From contig CAKZKD010000003.1 of NCBI GenBank assembly GCA_937121175.1, positions 310,001-374,000 of the forward strand: DNA of 64,000 nucleotides, written 5' to 3'. Origin of the DNA: an uncultured Flavobacteriales bacterium (GTDB lineage Bacteria; Bacteroidota; Bacteroidia; Flavobacteriales_G; Salibacteraceae). Below, one piece after another: positions 1 through 8,719 of this stretch; positions within the stretch are counted from its first letter, which is position 1; each line of letters opens with the position of its first letter. The position numbers and the translations under genes are program-made. Below the pieces are notes generated by a model. That model saw only the letters and a program-made list of their open reading frames with translations. It was not told the origin of the DNA and made no database searches.

Positions 1-3000
1 ATGTTTATCGGTCAGCTCGATGTAAATGACCCTAATTGCCAGTTGGGTTTTAACGGAGCATTGAACTTTCAACCCCACCAAGACACTTATCGTTTTAAGT
101 TGAAAATTGACACATTGTATCCCGTAATAGTCGGGTTAATCGACAGGGATTCTAGTGCATTTTTTAGTGGAAAGCTCGACGTAGATATGGTGGGAAGTAC
201 TTTGGACACTGCTAAGGGTAAGGCATATATTACTGATTTATTTTACGCTGAAAGAGACAGCTCTTTTGAGTTAGATACGCTCAATTTCGAATCGTTCGTT
301 GAAGACAGCTTGCGGCATTTGTACATGACCAGTTCTTTGGGTGACGTGGCCATTAAAGGAGACGCAATATTAAAAGGGGTTGATGAAGCGGTTGCCAAAA
401 TTTTGGATGATGCTGTACCTACCTATTTCGAAAAAGAATACAACGTTGCAGATAACCAAGGAGGATTGGTCGTGTATGCTTCGTTCAATGAAAAATTAAA
501 CGATGTGGTTTCTGTTTTCCTACCTGCTTTTCGAATCGATAGCAATTTGGAAGTAAGAGGGAGCTTGTTTCTCGACCCACCACTGTTGAATTTTTCAGCA
601 AAATCTCAAGGAATTTCGTACTCAACCTTTGTGCTCGATTCTTTTGAACTCAAAGGCGGATTCTCCGATTCAGTTTTTAATGTTGATTTGATTGCCGATA
701 CCATTTCTTTTAACAAGAACATTCGGGTTGAAAACTTAAACCTACAGTCTGGTTTTAGTGAGGATTCAGTAAACTTATACCTCGATTATTTCAACACAGG
801 AGATAAGCGATATGCAGGAGAAATAAACCTTACTGGAAAAATTTTAGGAGCCAAACACTTTGGTTTTCACCTAAATGATGCTTTTGTTGAAGTGGCAGAT
901 TCGGTTTGGGTATTCAACGACGAAAACTACGTCGAAATTGACTCTAATTTCATTAGGATTGACTCATTGAACGTGTCCAGTTTTGATAAATACATAAGTC
1001 TTCAAGGGCGAATTAGTGAATCGGTAAAGGATACCATTAATTTGGAATTTAATAACCTCAACCTTTCCAACATTGGAAGAATGACCAATAAAGAAGATTT
1101 GGTTTTAGGCGGGACAGCTTCGGGAAAAATCACCTCGCAAAGTACGTTGTCAAATCCTAATGTTTTAATGAATGTGTCCATTTTGGGTTTAGAGTTGAAC
1201 GAAATGCCTATAGGAAGTGGTGACCTCGTTTCGGTATGGGATAATGAGCAAAAAAGAGCGGAAGTTGATTTTGATTTAATAAGATTACCGGATTCCATTA
1301 TTCCGGACACGCTGCATAGCTTGAAGGTAGCAGGGTTTATTTACCCAAATCGCGAAAAGCACCAACTCGATTTAAAGCTAGGTACTCAAGGCTTTTATCT
1401 TAAATCATTAGAACCATTTACCAACTCGTTTATGGATAGTTTGGATGGTAAAGTAACTGGTTATATTCATGTTGATGGTGAGTTTACCCACCCCGTTTTA
1501 GAAGGTGAATTCGATTTAGTTGATACTAGATTAAGGGTGAAATATTTGAACACGCTCTATTTTGCAAAGAAGGAAAAACTGCGCATTGAAGAAGATTGGT
1601 TTGGTTTTGATAACTTGAAATTGATTGACCAAAACGGGAATAAAGCCAATACTATTGCTACGGTTTATCACACCAATTTTACCGATTTAAATTATGATGT
1701 AAGTGTGAAAATGGATTCGTTTTTAGTGCTAAATACCACCAAGTACGACAATGATTTGTTTTATGGTATAGGGCATTTATCTGGAGATATTAACCTCTCT
1801 GGCTATGACCAAACACTGATTATGGAAATGAATGCAAAAACAGCTAAGCAAAGTGAATTTGTAATTCCATTAACTGGAGCCGATGAGATTGGGCAGAGTG
1901 ATTTCATCACGTTTGTAAATTCTGATGGTTCTGTTGAACTTGAGAATCAAAAAGAGACCGATTTAAGTGGTATTGAAATGACTTTTAATCTTGACGTGGA
2001 TCCAACGGCTAAAGTTCGAATGATATTTGATGAAACCACAGGTGACGAATTAAGCGCAAGAGGAGATGGTAAAATAAAAATGCTGATAAATTCTGATGGT
2101 GATTTTGGAATGTATGGTAAATATAGGGTACTCAGTGGAGACTATGGTTTCACTTATAAAAATGCATTTTCAAAAAAATTCGTACTGGAAGAAGGAGGAA
2201 GTGTTTCTTGGAACGGTGACCCTGAGACAGCAAAGTTAGATGTTACCGCAATTTACAATGTTAGAGCACCACTTGGTGAACTTTTAGGTGACTCTACTAT
2301 GACATCCAAAATAAACAATCAATGTTTAATGAAAATGACAGGCTCACTAGATCAACCGGAAATAAATTTTGACATTCGTTTACCTAATGCTTCTCCCGGA
2401 ATAGCGCAACAGGTAAAAAGTCAGATGTCGTCGCAAGAAGAGGTAGATAAACAAGTGTTCTCTCTTCTTCTTTTCAATAAATATTCACCACCTCAAAGTG
2501 GTTTTAGCGCAGGAGGAATGGGGCAAGCTACAAGTAGCGATTTATTATCGAACCAATTGAACAATTGGATTTCAAAAATGGACAACAACCTGTTTGACCT
2601 AGGTGTAAATGAGGTGAAATCTGACGAAGTGGAGATTGCTGTGTCCAAAAAATTACTAGACGATAGATTGATCCTGGAAAGCAACGTGGGCGTAAACCGA
2701 ACGGGTGAAGATGGAACTACGCAAGAAGGCGAGGCCGGTCAGTTTGTGGGCGATTTTAAATTAGAATATCTTATTACTAAAAGTGGTAAAGTAAGAGGTA
2801 AGGTCTTTAATCGGACCGAGAACAGATCAAGCATTGAAAACGTAGATGGTGCGAATTCTCAGACTCAGGGAGTCGGTATTGTGCTCCGTGAAGACTTTAA
2901 CTCAGCAAAAGAGCTCTGGCAAAAGACGTTTAACAATCCAACTAGAAAGCAAAAACGAAAAGATAAAAAAGAAGAAAAAGCAAGAGAAAAAGCTACTAAG

Positions 3001-3015
3001 GAAGACGAAGATTAA
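1..3015 (+). CDS. TamB-like translocation/assembly module protein, 3' part (5' end outside window)
   Basis: This is the C-terminal part of a very large AsmA/TamB-type envelope protein, a family that bridges the inner and outer membranes and is implicated in lipid transport or outer-membrane protein assembly. The visible 1004 residues are almost entirely beta-rich repeats. The TamB (DUF490) C-terminal domain lies at about residues 640-930, recognisable by the GKIKMLI, GKYRVLSGDYGF and GGSVSWNGDP segments. The tail after about residue 970 is rich in Lys and Glu. There is no signal peptide or N-terminal membrane anchor, and Bacteroidota TamB proteins are usually well over 1300 residues, so the ATG at base 1 is almost certainly internal and the gene begins upstream of the window. 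The stop is immediately followed by the heptamer arrays. Confidence 0.85.
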   Translation: MFIGQLDVNDPNCQLGFNGALNFQPHQDTYRFKLKIDTLYPVIVGLIDRDSSAFFSGKLDVDMVGSTLDTAKGKAYITDLFYAERDSSFELDTLNFESFVEDSLRHLYMTSSLGDVAIKGDAILKGVDEAVAKILDDAVPTYFEKEYNVADNQGGLVVYASFNEKLNDVVSVFLPAFRIDSNLEVRGSLFLDPPLLNFSAKSQGISYSTFVLDSFELKGGFSDSVFNVDLIADTISFNKNIRVENLNLQSGFSEDSVNLYLDYFNTGDKRYAGEINLTGKILGAKHFGFHLNDAFVEVADSVWVFNDENYVEIDSNFIRIDSLNVSSFDKYISLQGRISESVKDTINLEFNNLNLSNIGRMTNKEDLVLGGTASGKITSQSTLSNPNVLMNVSILGLELNEMPIGSGDLVSVWDNEQKRAEVDFDLIRLPDSIIPDTLHSLKVAGFIYPNREKHQLDLKLGTQGFYLKSLEPFTNSFMDSLDGKVTGYIHVDGEFTHPVLEGEFDLVDTRLRVKYLNTLYFAKKEKLRIEEDWFGFDNLKLIDQNGNKANTIATVYHTNFTDLNYDVSVKMDSFLVLNTTKYDNDLFYGIGHLSGDINLSGYDQTLIMEMNAKTAKQSEFVIPLTGADEIGQSDFITFVNSDGSVELENQKETDLSGIEMTFNLDVDPTAKVRMIFDETTGDELSARGDGKIKMLINSDGDFGMYGKYRVLSGDYGFTYKNAFSKKFVLEEGGSVSWNGDPETAKLDVTAIYNVRAPLGELLGDSTMTSKINNQCLMKMTGSLDQPEINFDIRLPNASPGIAQQVKSQMSSQEEVDKQVFSLLLFNKYSPPQSGFSAGGMGQATSSDLLSNQLNNWISKMDNNLFDLGVNEVKSDEVEIAVSKKLLDDRLILESNVGVNRTGEDGTTQEGEAGQFVGDFKLEYLITKSGKVRGKVFNRTENRSSIENVDGANSQTQGVGIVLREDFNSAKELWQKTFNNPTRKQKRKDKKEEKAREKATKEDED

Positions 3016-3022
3016 AGTTTTT

Positions 3023-3057
3023 AATTCTCAATTCTCAATTCTCAATTTTTAATTTTC
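3023..3057. repeat. Short heptamer tandem array, unit AATTCTC
   Basis: Five head-to-tail 7-base units begin 8 bases after the TamB stop codon: three exact AATTCTC copies, then AATTTTT and AATTTTC. An 11-base spacer separates this array from the longer heptamer array with a different unit. Confidence 0.9.
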
Positions 3058-3068
3058 ACTCTCGAAAC

Positions 3069-3194
3069 CTGAATCCTGCATCTTGAATCCTGAATCCTGC
3101 ACCTTGAATCCTGTATCCTGAATCCTGCACCTTGAATCCTGCACGTTGAATCCTGTATCCTGTATTCTGTATCCTGAATCCTGCACCTTGAATC
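3069..3194. repeat. Degenerate heptamer tandem array, 18 units, consensus YTGNAYC
   Basis: The 126 bases divide exactly into eighteen 7-mers with no indels. The variants are CTGAATC, TTGAATC, CTGCACC, CTGCATC, CTGCACG, CTGTATC and CTGTATT. A higher-order pattern is visible: CTGCACC is always followed by TTGAATC, and CTGAATC-CTGCACC-TTGAATC occurs as a 21-base block three times, with one more copy carrying CTGCATC. The array lies between the convergent ends of the TamB-like gene and ribBA. I see no obvious coding function. Confidence 0.9.
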
Positions 3195-3232
3195 CTTTCC
3201 GCTAGACCTTAAAGCCTAATAAAAATTCAACA

Positions 3233-4354
3233 TTAACTCACAGGCACATTTTCTACAATTTCTAATCCGTAACCAACCAACCCCGTTCTAGCTTTTGCAT
3301 TATTGGTAATTAGTCGCATTTTACGAATTCCAAGGTCTCTAATGATTTGAGCGCCAACTCCATAGTCCTTGTCATCCATTTGCAATCCCAGGTCAATTTC
3401 TTGGTTCGGATTTTTCTCCAATTGTAGTTTGTACGTTTCTAGCTTGTTGATTAAGCCAAGTCCACGGATACCTTGCTGCATATAAACAACTGCACCACTG
3501 CCTTGTTTGTGAATAGCTTCAAATGCCTTGCTTAATATGGAAGGTTCATCGTGTTTGAAGGCGTTAAAAATGGCTCCTAAACTACTACTTGAATTTACCC
3601 GTACCAATACTTCGTCTTTTTCTGACCAATCTCCAAGAGTAACCGCTAAATGCTCGTCTCCAGTTGTTTTTTGGCGATAGCCAATCAAAGTAACTTCGCC
3701 GTATTCGGTGTTTACGTTAACTTCTACTTCTCGGGTAACAAGCGTTTCTTCCTTTAAACGATACGCCACCAAATCCTCAATTGAAATAACTTTCATATCG
3801 AATCGTTTGGCAATTTCTTTCAATTCTGGAAGACGAGCCATGGTGCCATCTTCGTTCATTATTTCAACCAAAACTCCACCAGGAGTTAAGCCAGCCATTC
3901 GGGCAAGGTCAATGGTAGCTTCAGTATGCCCAGTTCTACGCAGAACTCCACCTTCCTTGGCTCTTAGTGGGAAAATATGACCGGGTTTTCCTAAATCATT
4001 TGGGTTGGTATCTGGGTTAATTAATGCTTGAACGGTTAAAGCTCGGTCTGAAGCAGAAATACCAGTAGTACAACCGTGCCCATTTAAATCTACAGAAACC
4101 GTAAATGGTGTTGCGTGCAAAGCCGTGTTGTCTGTAACCATAAGTTCTAGCCCCAATTCATCACAACGAGACTCGGGTAATGCACAGCAAATAAGACCCC
4201 TACCATGAGTGGCCATGAAGTTAATTATCTCAGGTGTAATGTGGTCTGCTGCAGCAATAAAGTCACCTTCGTTCTCGCGGTCTTCATCATCAACAACAAT
4301 TACAATTTTGCCGTTCTTAATATCTTCTATCGCTTCTTCAATTGTATTTAGCAT
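3233..4354 (-). CDS. ribBA: RibBA: DHBP synthase with degenerate GTP cyclohydrolase II domain
   Basis: This is a riboflavin biosynthesis protein of 373 residues. The N-terminal half is 3,4-dihydroxy-2-butanone-4-phosphate synthase and keeps the hallmark [11 protein letters not shown] (about residues 21-31), THGRGLIC and RTGHTEAT (near 138) motifs, so it should form DHBP from ribulose 5-phosphate. The C-terminal half (from about residue 205) aligns with GTP cyclohydrolase II by GIRGLGL-NK and RLITNN, but the stretch that normally carries the three zinc-binding cysteines (consensus CLTGD...SLRCDCG) reads [15 protein letters not shown] here and has no cysteine. I infer that it no longer hydrolyses GTP. 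I chose the ATG at 4354 because the homologous N-terminus ([11 protein letters not shown]) follows it and a TACTTTTG box lies just upstream. An in-frame codon at 4426 would add 24 atypical residues. Confidence 0.93.
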   Translation of the reverse strand: MLNTIEEAIEDIKNGKIVIVVDDEDRENEGDFIAAADHITPEIINFMATHGRGLICCALPESRCDELGLELMVTDNTALHATPFTVSVDLNGHGCTTGISASDRALTVQALINPDTNPNDLGKPGHIFPLRAKEGGVLRRTGHTEATIDLARMAGLTPGGVLVEIMNEDGTMARLPELKEIAKRFDMKVISIEDLVAYRLKEETLVTREVEVNVNTEYGEVTLIGYRQKTTGDEHLAVTLGDWSEKDEVLVRVNSSSSLGAIFNAFKHDEPSILSKAFEAIHKQGSGAVVYMQQGIRGLGLINKLETYKLQLEKNPNQEIDLGLQMDDKDYGVGAQIIRDLGIRKMRLITNNAKARTGLVGYGLEIVENVPVS

Positions 4355-4376
4355 TCCCTGAGATTTTTTACGGCGG

Positions 4377-4384
4377 CAAAAGTA
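4377..4384 (-). promoter_or_regulatory. Candidate -7 box (TACTTTTG) for ribBA
   Basis: On the minus strand the sequence is TACTTTTG, matching the Bacteroidota TAnnTTTG box, and it lies 22 bases before the ribBA ATG. No TTG at the expected -33 distance is visible, so only half of the promoter is supported. Confidence 0.4.
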
Positions 4385-4434
4385 AGCATTCGCTTTAGAG
4401 CCGTTGCGCGTAAATTTTGATAACATTTGTTGTA

Positions 4435-4983
4435 ATGTCAGACCTGCAGGTTACCATTTTGTTTGCATTTGTTCTCGTTATTATTGGTTTAATAATAGGG
4501 GGATGGGCAGTGCTTAAAATTGCGCGCCATTTTCGTATTCGGTCAATAAAAAAGCGGCTGAATAGAGGAGTGCAAAAAGAAAAAGAAGCCGCACAATGGT
4601 TGAAAAAAAACGGCTATAAAATAATTGATTATCAAGCCACTCTAAAGTATAGTTTGCTGGCAAATAAAGAAGAATTTTCAATTGCTGTTACTCCAGATTT
4701 TATGGTGGAAAAGAATGGAACCAAAGCAATTGTAGAAGTAAAGTCGGGTGAGGTCGCACCAAAAATTGAAAACAAAGCTACCAGAAGGCAATTGCTTGAA
4801 TACCATTTCATTAAACCAGATTTACCCTTGTATTTATTGGATATGGAACTAAAAGAACTGCGGTTAATTGAGTTTGGGCAAAATAGAAAAACTGCACAGC
4901 CTTCCAATTGGAAATTCTGGGTTGGGTTATTTTTGGGAGCGGCACTTGTAGCCGTGCTTTGGTATTTTCTTAAAGCCAGATAA
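4435..4983 (+). CDS. Membrane-anchored PD-(D/E)XK (RecB/Cas4-type) nuclease-like protein
   Basis: This 182-residue protein has a transmembrane helix at each end (about residues 3-25 and 160-180) around a soluble core of about 130 residues. The core has the layout of a RecB-type PD-(D/E)XK nuclease: a conserved GxxxEKEAAQWLKKNGY helix, TPDF near residue 87, IVEVKSG near 100, and a QLLEY (QxxxY) motif near 118. These are the metal-binding D, the E-x-K pair and the RecB-family C-terminal motif. If active it would cut DNA at the membrane, but a structural or NERD-like role is possible. Its ATG is divergent from ribBA. A TTG at 4417 would add six residues. I do not recognise a named gene. Confidence 0.75.
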   Translation: MSDLQVTILFAFVLVIIGLIIGGWAVLKIARHFRIRSIKKRLNRGVQKEKEAAQWLKKNGYKIIDYQATLKYSLLANKEEFSIAVTPDFMVEKNGTKAIVEVKSGEVAPKIENKATRRQLLEYHFIKPDLPLYLLDMELKELRLIEFGQNRKTAQPSNWKFWVGLFLGAALVAVLWYFLKAR

Positions 4984-4994
4984 ACGCAGTACAG

Positions 4995-6062
4995 CTATTG
5001 CAGTTTGAGTTTTATTTTATCCTGTAATCTCCGAATAACTTTTGGGTCGGGATTTGGTGGTAGGTTGTATTTAGCGTCATACAATTCGTAGGTTCTTATG
5101 TAAAGTGAGTCTTTGTATTTATAACTAAACGGTTCTATTTCGCTGAAATCTTTTCGGATTCCACTTATTGGAATTTTAACGTTATCGACGTAGTTCGTTC
5201 CGCTATAGATTTCGAACGCTGCGCTTTTGTTGTAAATACCGAACAAATTGAACATCGGAAGTATCAATAAAATCGTTAGAGCAACCCAGCTAATGCGCTT
5301 CGTTTTGTACAAAAATTTAGTGCTGAATTCAGGGTCATTTTTTCCAAACCCTATCCAAAGCATTGCCATCATTCCTAGGTTCCAAATCCAAATAATTGGG
5401 TTAGTGTCCACTCCAACTGGGCCCAATAAAATCAGTATGGTAAAGTGCATTCCTAATAAGCCCAACACCGCATAAAAGGAAACACGACGAAATAACAACC
5501 CTAAGGATAATAGAATTTCAGCATACGGCATTATGGCCGAAATACCGAAAATTTCTGTTTTGAACGAGCTGAGGTAATTCGTTATTGGCGAAACTACATA
5601 AGGAATTACGTAATCGTTAAATCCTGGGTTCAATTTGAATAAGCCAGCCCAAACGTAAAAACCTACCAAACCTAATCGGACTGCCCATTCTAGGTACTGT
5701 AACGGTTCGTATTTTCTGTACAATCGTTGGAGTGGAATTAATAGCGTGAGTAATGCCAGACTCTGCATAAACCATGGCTGTATTCTATGCCAATCTTGCA
5801 TTCCTACCAATGCAATAAGAACAATTCCAATTCCCAATGGTAGTCTGCTTTTCGGGAAAATGAGCAAGGTTAGCAAATAGGCGATGCCAATTCCGGTAAT
5901 TATTTTTTGAGCAATGGGAAGTAGGGTAGGTAGAAATTCAACAACTGGAATTTGAGGAAGACCTTCAAATTGGAACCACAACCGCCAAGAAAAAGCAATG
6001 GAAAAAAGTAGATTTAGCAGCAATATGCGCACTATCCAGAAAAGTCGATTGCCAACACTCAT
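4995..6062 (-). CDS. Polytopic membrane protein, DoxX/HTTM-like
   Basis: The 355-residue protein has about eight hydrophobic helices, followed by a C-terminal soluble segment of about 80 residues ending in a basic tail. The middle contains WAGLFKLNPGF, followed by helices of the spacing seen in DoxX and HTTM (vitamin-K-carboxylase-like) membrane domains. I see no catalytic motif that would fix a function. It converges on the nuclease-like gene (12-base gap) and diverges from pyrD. The assignment is to a broad membrane-protein type only. Confidence 0.6.
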   Translation of the reverse strand: MSVGNRLFWIVRILLLNLLFSIAFSWRLWFQFEGLPQIPVVEFLPTLLPIAQKIITGIGIAYLLTLLIFPKSRLPLGIGIVLIALVGMQDWHRIQPWFMQSLALLTLLIPLQRLYRKYEPLQYLEWAVRLGLVGFYVWAGLFKLNPGFNDYVIPYVVSPITNYLSSFKTEIFGISAIMPYAEILLSLGLLFRRVSFYAVLGLLGMHFTILILLGPVGVDTNPIIWIWNLGMMAMLWIGFGKNDPEFSTKFLYKTKRISWVALTILLILPMFNLFGIYNKSAAFEIYSGTNYVDNVKIPISGIRKDFSEIEPFSYKYKDSLYIRTYELYDAKYNLPPNPDPKVIRRLQDKIKLKLQ

Positions 6063-6124
6063 ATTGTCAAATTTAAGTTGCCGAATGTGTGAAAAGTGTG
6101 CATAACCGAACCCTTTTCAACACC

Positions 6125-6152
6125 TTGCCGTGAACGGTGCGAATTACCTTTG
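6125..6152 (+). promoter_or_regulatory. Candidate promoter for pyrD (TTG-N17-TACCTTTG)
   Basis: TTG at 6125-6127 and TACCTTTG at 6145-6152 are 17 bases apart and fit the Bacteroidota -33/-7 pattern. The ATG of pyrD follows 17 bases after the box, and this position argues against the in-frame GTG at 6137 as the start. Confidence 0.55.
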
Positions 6153-6169
6153 ACCAAAATTCAAAAGGT

Positions 6170-7201
6170 ATGTACAAGCTTTTTTTAAAACCATTTCTAT
6201 TTCTTTTAAACCCAGAAAAAGCACATTATTTCACCACCGGAATGCTGTCCATTGTGCTTTCCATTCCTGGCATGAAATCAATGTTCGCTGCATTGTTCCA
6301 AGTGAGTGATAAACGACTGGAACGCGAAGTTTTTGGAATTAAGTTTCCGAACCCAGTTGGACTAGCGGCAGGTTTCGATAAAGAAGCCAAACTCTACAAA
6401 AATATGGCACACTTGGGCTTTGGCTTCATTGAAGTGGGAACCATTACCCCAAAAGGACAACCCGGTAATCCAAAACCCAGATTATTCCGATTGACTCAAG
6501 ATGATGCTTTAGTCAATAGAATGGGATTTAATAATGAAGGACTGGCTGGTGCTGTTGAGCGATTAAAGTCGAGAAACTCGAACCTTATTATTGGTGGTAA
6601 TATCGGTAAAAACAAGATAACTCCTAACGAAAAAGCAACTGAGGATTACACGATTTGTTTCGAAGCCTTGTTTCCGTATGTCGATTATTTTGTGGTGAAT
6701 GTAAGTTCACCTAATACACCGAATTTGAGGGCTTTACAAGATAAAAAGCCATTAACCGAATTGCTTTCGACCTTGCAAGAATTGAATCGTAAAAAACCAA
6801 CCTCGAAACCAATTCTTCTGAAAATTGCTCCGGATTTAACTACCGAACAATTAGACGATATTGTTGAAATTGTTGCTGATACAAAAATTGCTGGGTTGAT
6901 TGCTACAAATACGACATTGAGCAGAGAAGGACTTAACAGTTCCAAGGAATTAAAAGAACAACAAGGAGGCTTGAGTGGTAAACCGGTTCGAAAAAAATCT
7001 ACAGAAGTCATTAAATACTTGCGCAAAAAATCAAAAAGCTCATTTCCGATAATCGGAGTAGGAGGGATTCATTCAGCAGAAGATGCCATGGAAAAATTAG
7101 AAGCAGGTTGCGATTTAGTTCAGGTTTATACTGGTTTTGTGTATGAAGGCCCAGCGTTGGTAAAGCAGATTAATAAGGGGATATTACAACAATTGACTTA
7201 A
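6170..7201 (+). CDS. pyrD: Dihydroorotate dehydrogenase (quinone), class 2
   Basis: PyrD oxidises dihydroorotate to orotate in pyrimidine synthesis and passes electrons from FMN to the membrane quinone pool. The 343-residue protein has the class 2 N-terminal hydrophobic helix ([19 protein letters not shown]), the FMN/substrate segments [21 protein letters not shown] and NRMGFNN, the catalytic serine region [11 protein letters not shown] near residue 178, KIAPDL, ATNTT, GGLSGKP and GVGGI. The 5' end is set by the ATG after a good promoter. Its 3' end overlaps the convergent trmH gene by 18 bases. Confidence 0.96.
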   Translation: MYKLFLKPFLFLLNPEKAHYFTTGMLSIVLSIPGMKSMFAALFQVSDKRLEREVFGIKFPNPVGLAAGFDKEAKLYKNMAHLGFGFIEVGTITPKGQPGNPKPRLFRLTQDDALVNRMGFNNEGLAGAVERLKSRNSNLIIGGNIGKNKITPNEKATEDYTICFEALFPYVDYFVVNVSSPNTPNLRALQDKKPLTELLSTLQELNRKKPTSKPILLKIAPDLTTEQLDDIVEIVADTKIAGLIATNTTLSREGLNSSKELKEQQGGLSGKPVRKKSTEVIKYLRKKSKSSFPIIGVGGIHSAEDAMEKLEAGCDLVQVYTGFVYEGPALVKQINKGILQQLT

Positions 7202-7891
7202 CCCCTTTCGTTGATAAAAATCAGTTACCAAAATCTTAGGTTTTTTCAATGTTCTCAGTCCCCATTCCAGTTTTAAGAAAACTTGTTCCTCATTGGATAA
7301 TTGCCAAATTTCTTTATTCATCTTAGCCAGTTTCGCTCGCATATCTTGTAATATAAGAGCAGAAGAAACTGAAACATTAAAACTTTCCGTAGCGCCATAA
7401 ATGGGGATGCGCAAATGCACATCAGCTTTTTCCATTACAATAGGGCTAACTCCCGCTTTTTCGCTTCCAAAAAAGAAAGCTGTTTTGTTATCGGGTATGA
7501 AGTCTGGTAATTCTATGTCGTTGTGATGCGGAGTGGCCGCAACAATCGTGTAATCGTTTTCTTTTAGCTCATCCACACAACTCACAATTCCTACCTCCGC
7601 TTTGTGGCTTTTAATGCTCACCCAATGTTCGGCTCCCATCGCCATTCCACGTTGAACTTTAAAGTTGTTTTCGTCTTCCATGACGTGCACGTCTTGTATT
7701 CCAAAACACTCTGCACTTCTGACCAACGCACCCGAATTATGCTCGTGAAAAATATCCTCGACAGCAATTACTACATGTCGAGTTCTGTTCTCCAACAAAC
7801 GCTCAAATAGTTCCTTGCGCTCGTCGGTTAAGAATACCGAAACGTCGTTCCACAATTCACATTGCTGTTTATAGTTTAGCGATTGCCACAT
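7184..7891 (-). CDS. trmH: tRNA (guanosine-18-2'-O)-methyltransferase TrmH, SPOUT family
   Basis: This SPOUT-class enzyme of 235 residues uses S-adenosylmethionine to methylate the ribose of a tRNA guanosine. It shows the three SpoU motifs: [13 protein letters not shown] with the catalytic arginine, [11 protein letters not shown], and the knot motif [18 protein letters not shown]. The short N-terminal helical extension and C-terminal extension resemble TrmH rather than the rRNA methylases. The gene converges on pyrD with an 18-base tail-to-tail overlap and diverges from tpiA. Confidence 0.9.
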   Translation of the reverse strand: MWQSLNYKQQCELWNDVSVFLTDERKELFERLLENRTRHVVIAVEDIFHEHNSGALVRSAECFGIQDVHVMEDENNFKVQRGMAMGAEHWVSIKSHKAEVGIVSCVDELKENDYTIVAATPHHNDIELPDFIPDNKTAFFFGSEKAGVSPIVMEKADVHLRIPIYGATESFNVSVSSALILQDMRAKLAKMNKEIWQLSNEEQVFLKLEWGLRTLKKPKILVTDFYQRKGLSQLL

Positions 7892-7969
7892 GCAGCGAAA
7901 TTATAAGAGAATCTCAGATTTCCCGCTTTGAAAAGCTTACCTATTTTTGGCAACCCTAAAAAACGCACC

Positions 7970-8716
7970 ATGAGAAGAAGTTTGGTACTCGGAAATTGGA
8001 AACAAAATACCACTAAAAGCACTGCTTTAGAGTTGCTTACAGATTTATCTAAGGAATTGAACGATAATCCAACCAAAACCGAATTGGGGGTTATTCCACC
8101 TGCTTTAGTTGTTCAAATGGCCGTCGAGCAATGTCAAAACTCCGCTTTCGAAGTTGGGGTACAAAACGTATCGAGTACAAATGCTGGAGCATTTACTGGT
8201 GAAGTTGGTGCTGATATGGTTGCTTCAATGGGTGCGAAGTACGCACTGGTAGGTCATTCTGAACGGCGTGAATATTTCAAAGAATCTGCTGATGATTTAG
8301 CAAATAAAATAGTTCGTTGTTTAGAGCATGATTTATTGCCTGTTTACTGTATTGGTGAGCAATTAGAAGTGCGGCAATCAGGAGATTATTTGGCCTTCAT
8401 AAAAAACCAATTGGAAGAGGTGTTTTCTCAATTGCAACCGGAGCAAATTACAAATTTGGTAATTGCCTACGAACCGGTTTGGGCAATAGGTACGGGGGAA
8501 ACAGCTTCAGCAGAGCAAGCGCAAGAAGTGCATGCGATGATTCGTCAATTGGTTCATGCAAAAATTGGAACGGATAACATAACTATTCTTTACGGCGGAA
8601 GCTGTAAACCTAGTAATGCTAAAGAATTGTTTAGTCAACCAGATATTGACGGAGGACTCATTGGAGGCGCTTCATTAAACGCGAAAGATTTTGTTGCAAT
8701 TGCTAATTCCTTTTAA
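7970..8716 (+). CDS. tpiA: Triosephosphate isomerase
   Basis: This glycolytic enzyme interconverts dihydroxyacetone phosphate and glyceraldehyde 3-phosphate. The 248 residues match the normal family length. The catalytic residues are at their canonical positions: Lys11 in GNWKQN, His near 95 in GHSERR, and Glu near 167 in AYEPVWAIGTG. The phosphate-binding LYGGS and GGLIGGASL segments close the barrel. I chose the ATG at 7970; a TTG at 7928 would add 14 residues ahead of the barrel's first strand. A TATTTTTG stretch at 7942-7949 could be its -7 box. prmA follows after three bases, so the two are probably co-transcribed. Confidence 0.97.
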   Translation: MRRSLVLGNWKQNTTKSTALELLTDLSKELNDNPTKTELGVIPPALVVQMAVEQCQNSAFEVGVQNVSSTNAGAFTGEVGADMVASMGAKYALVGHSERREYFKESADDLANKIVRCLEHDLLPVYCIGEQLEVRQSGDYLAFIKNQLEEVFSQLQPEQITNLVIAYEPVWAIGTGETASAEQAQEVHAMIRQLVHAKIGTDNITILYGGSCKPSNAKELFSQPDIDGGLIGGASLNAKDFVAIANSF

Positions 8717-8719
8717 GTT

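Noticed and set aside
1-3. ATG at the first base as the true start of the TamB-like gene
   Set aside because: The product would lack the N-terminal membrane anchor and several hundred residues; a window-edge coincidence is more likely.
3069-3194. CRISPR array
   Set aside because: Units are 7 bases with no unique spacers between them and no cas genes are nearby.
3233-4354. Frameshift or sequencing error as the reason for missing RibA cysteines
   Set aside because: The sequence on both sides of the lost loop stays in frame and aligned with the family, so the change is substitution within an intact gene.
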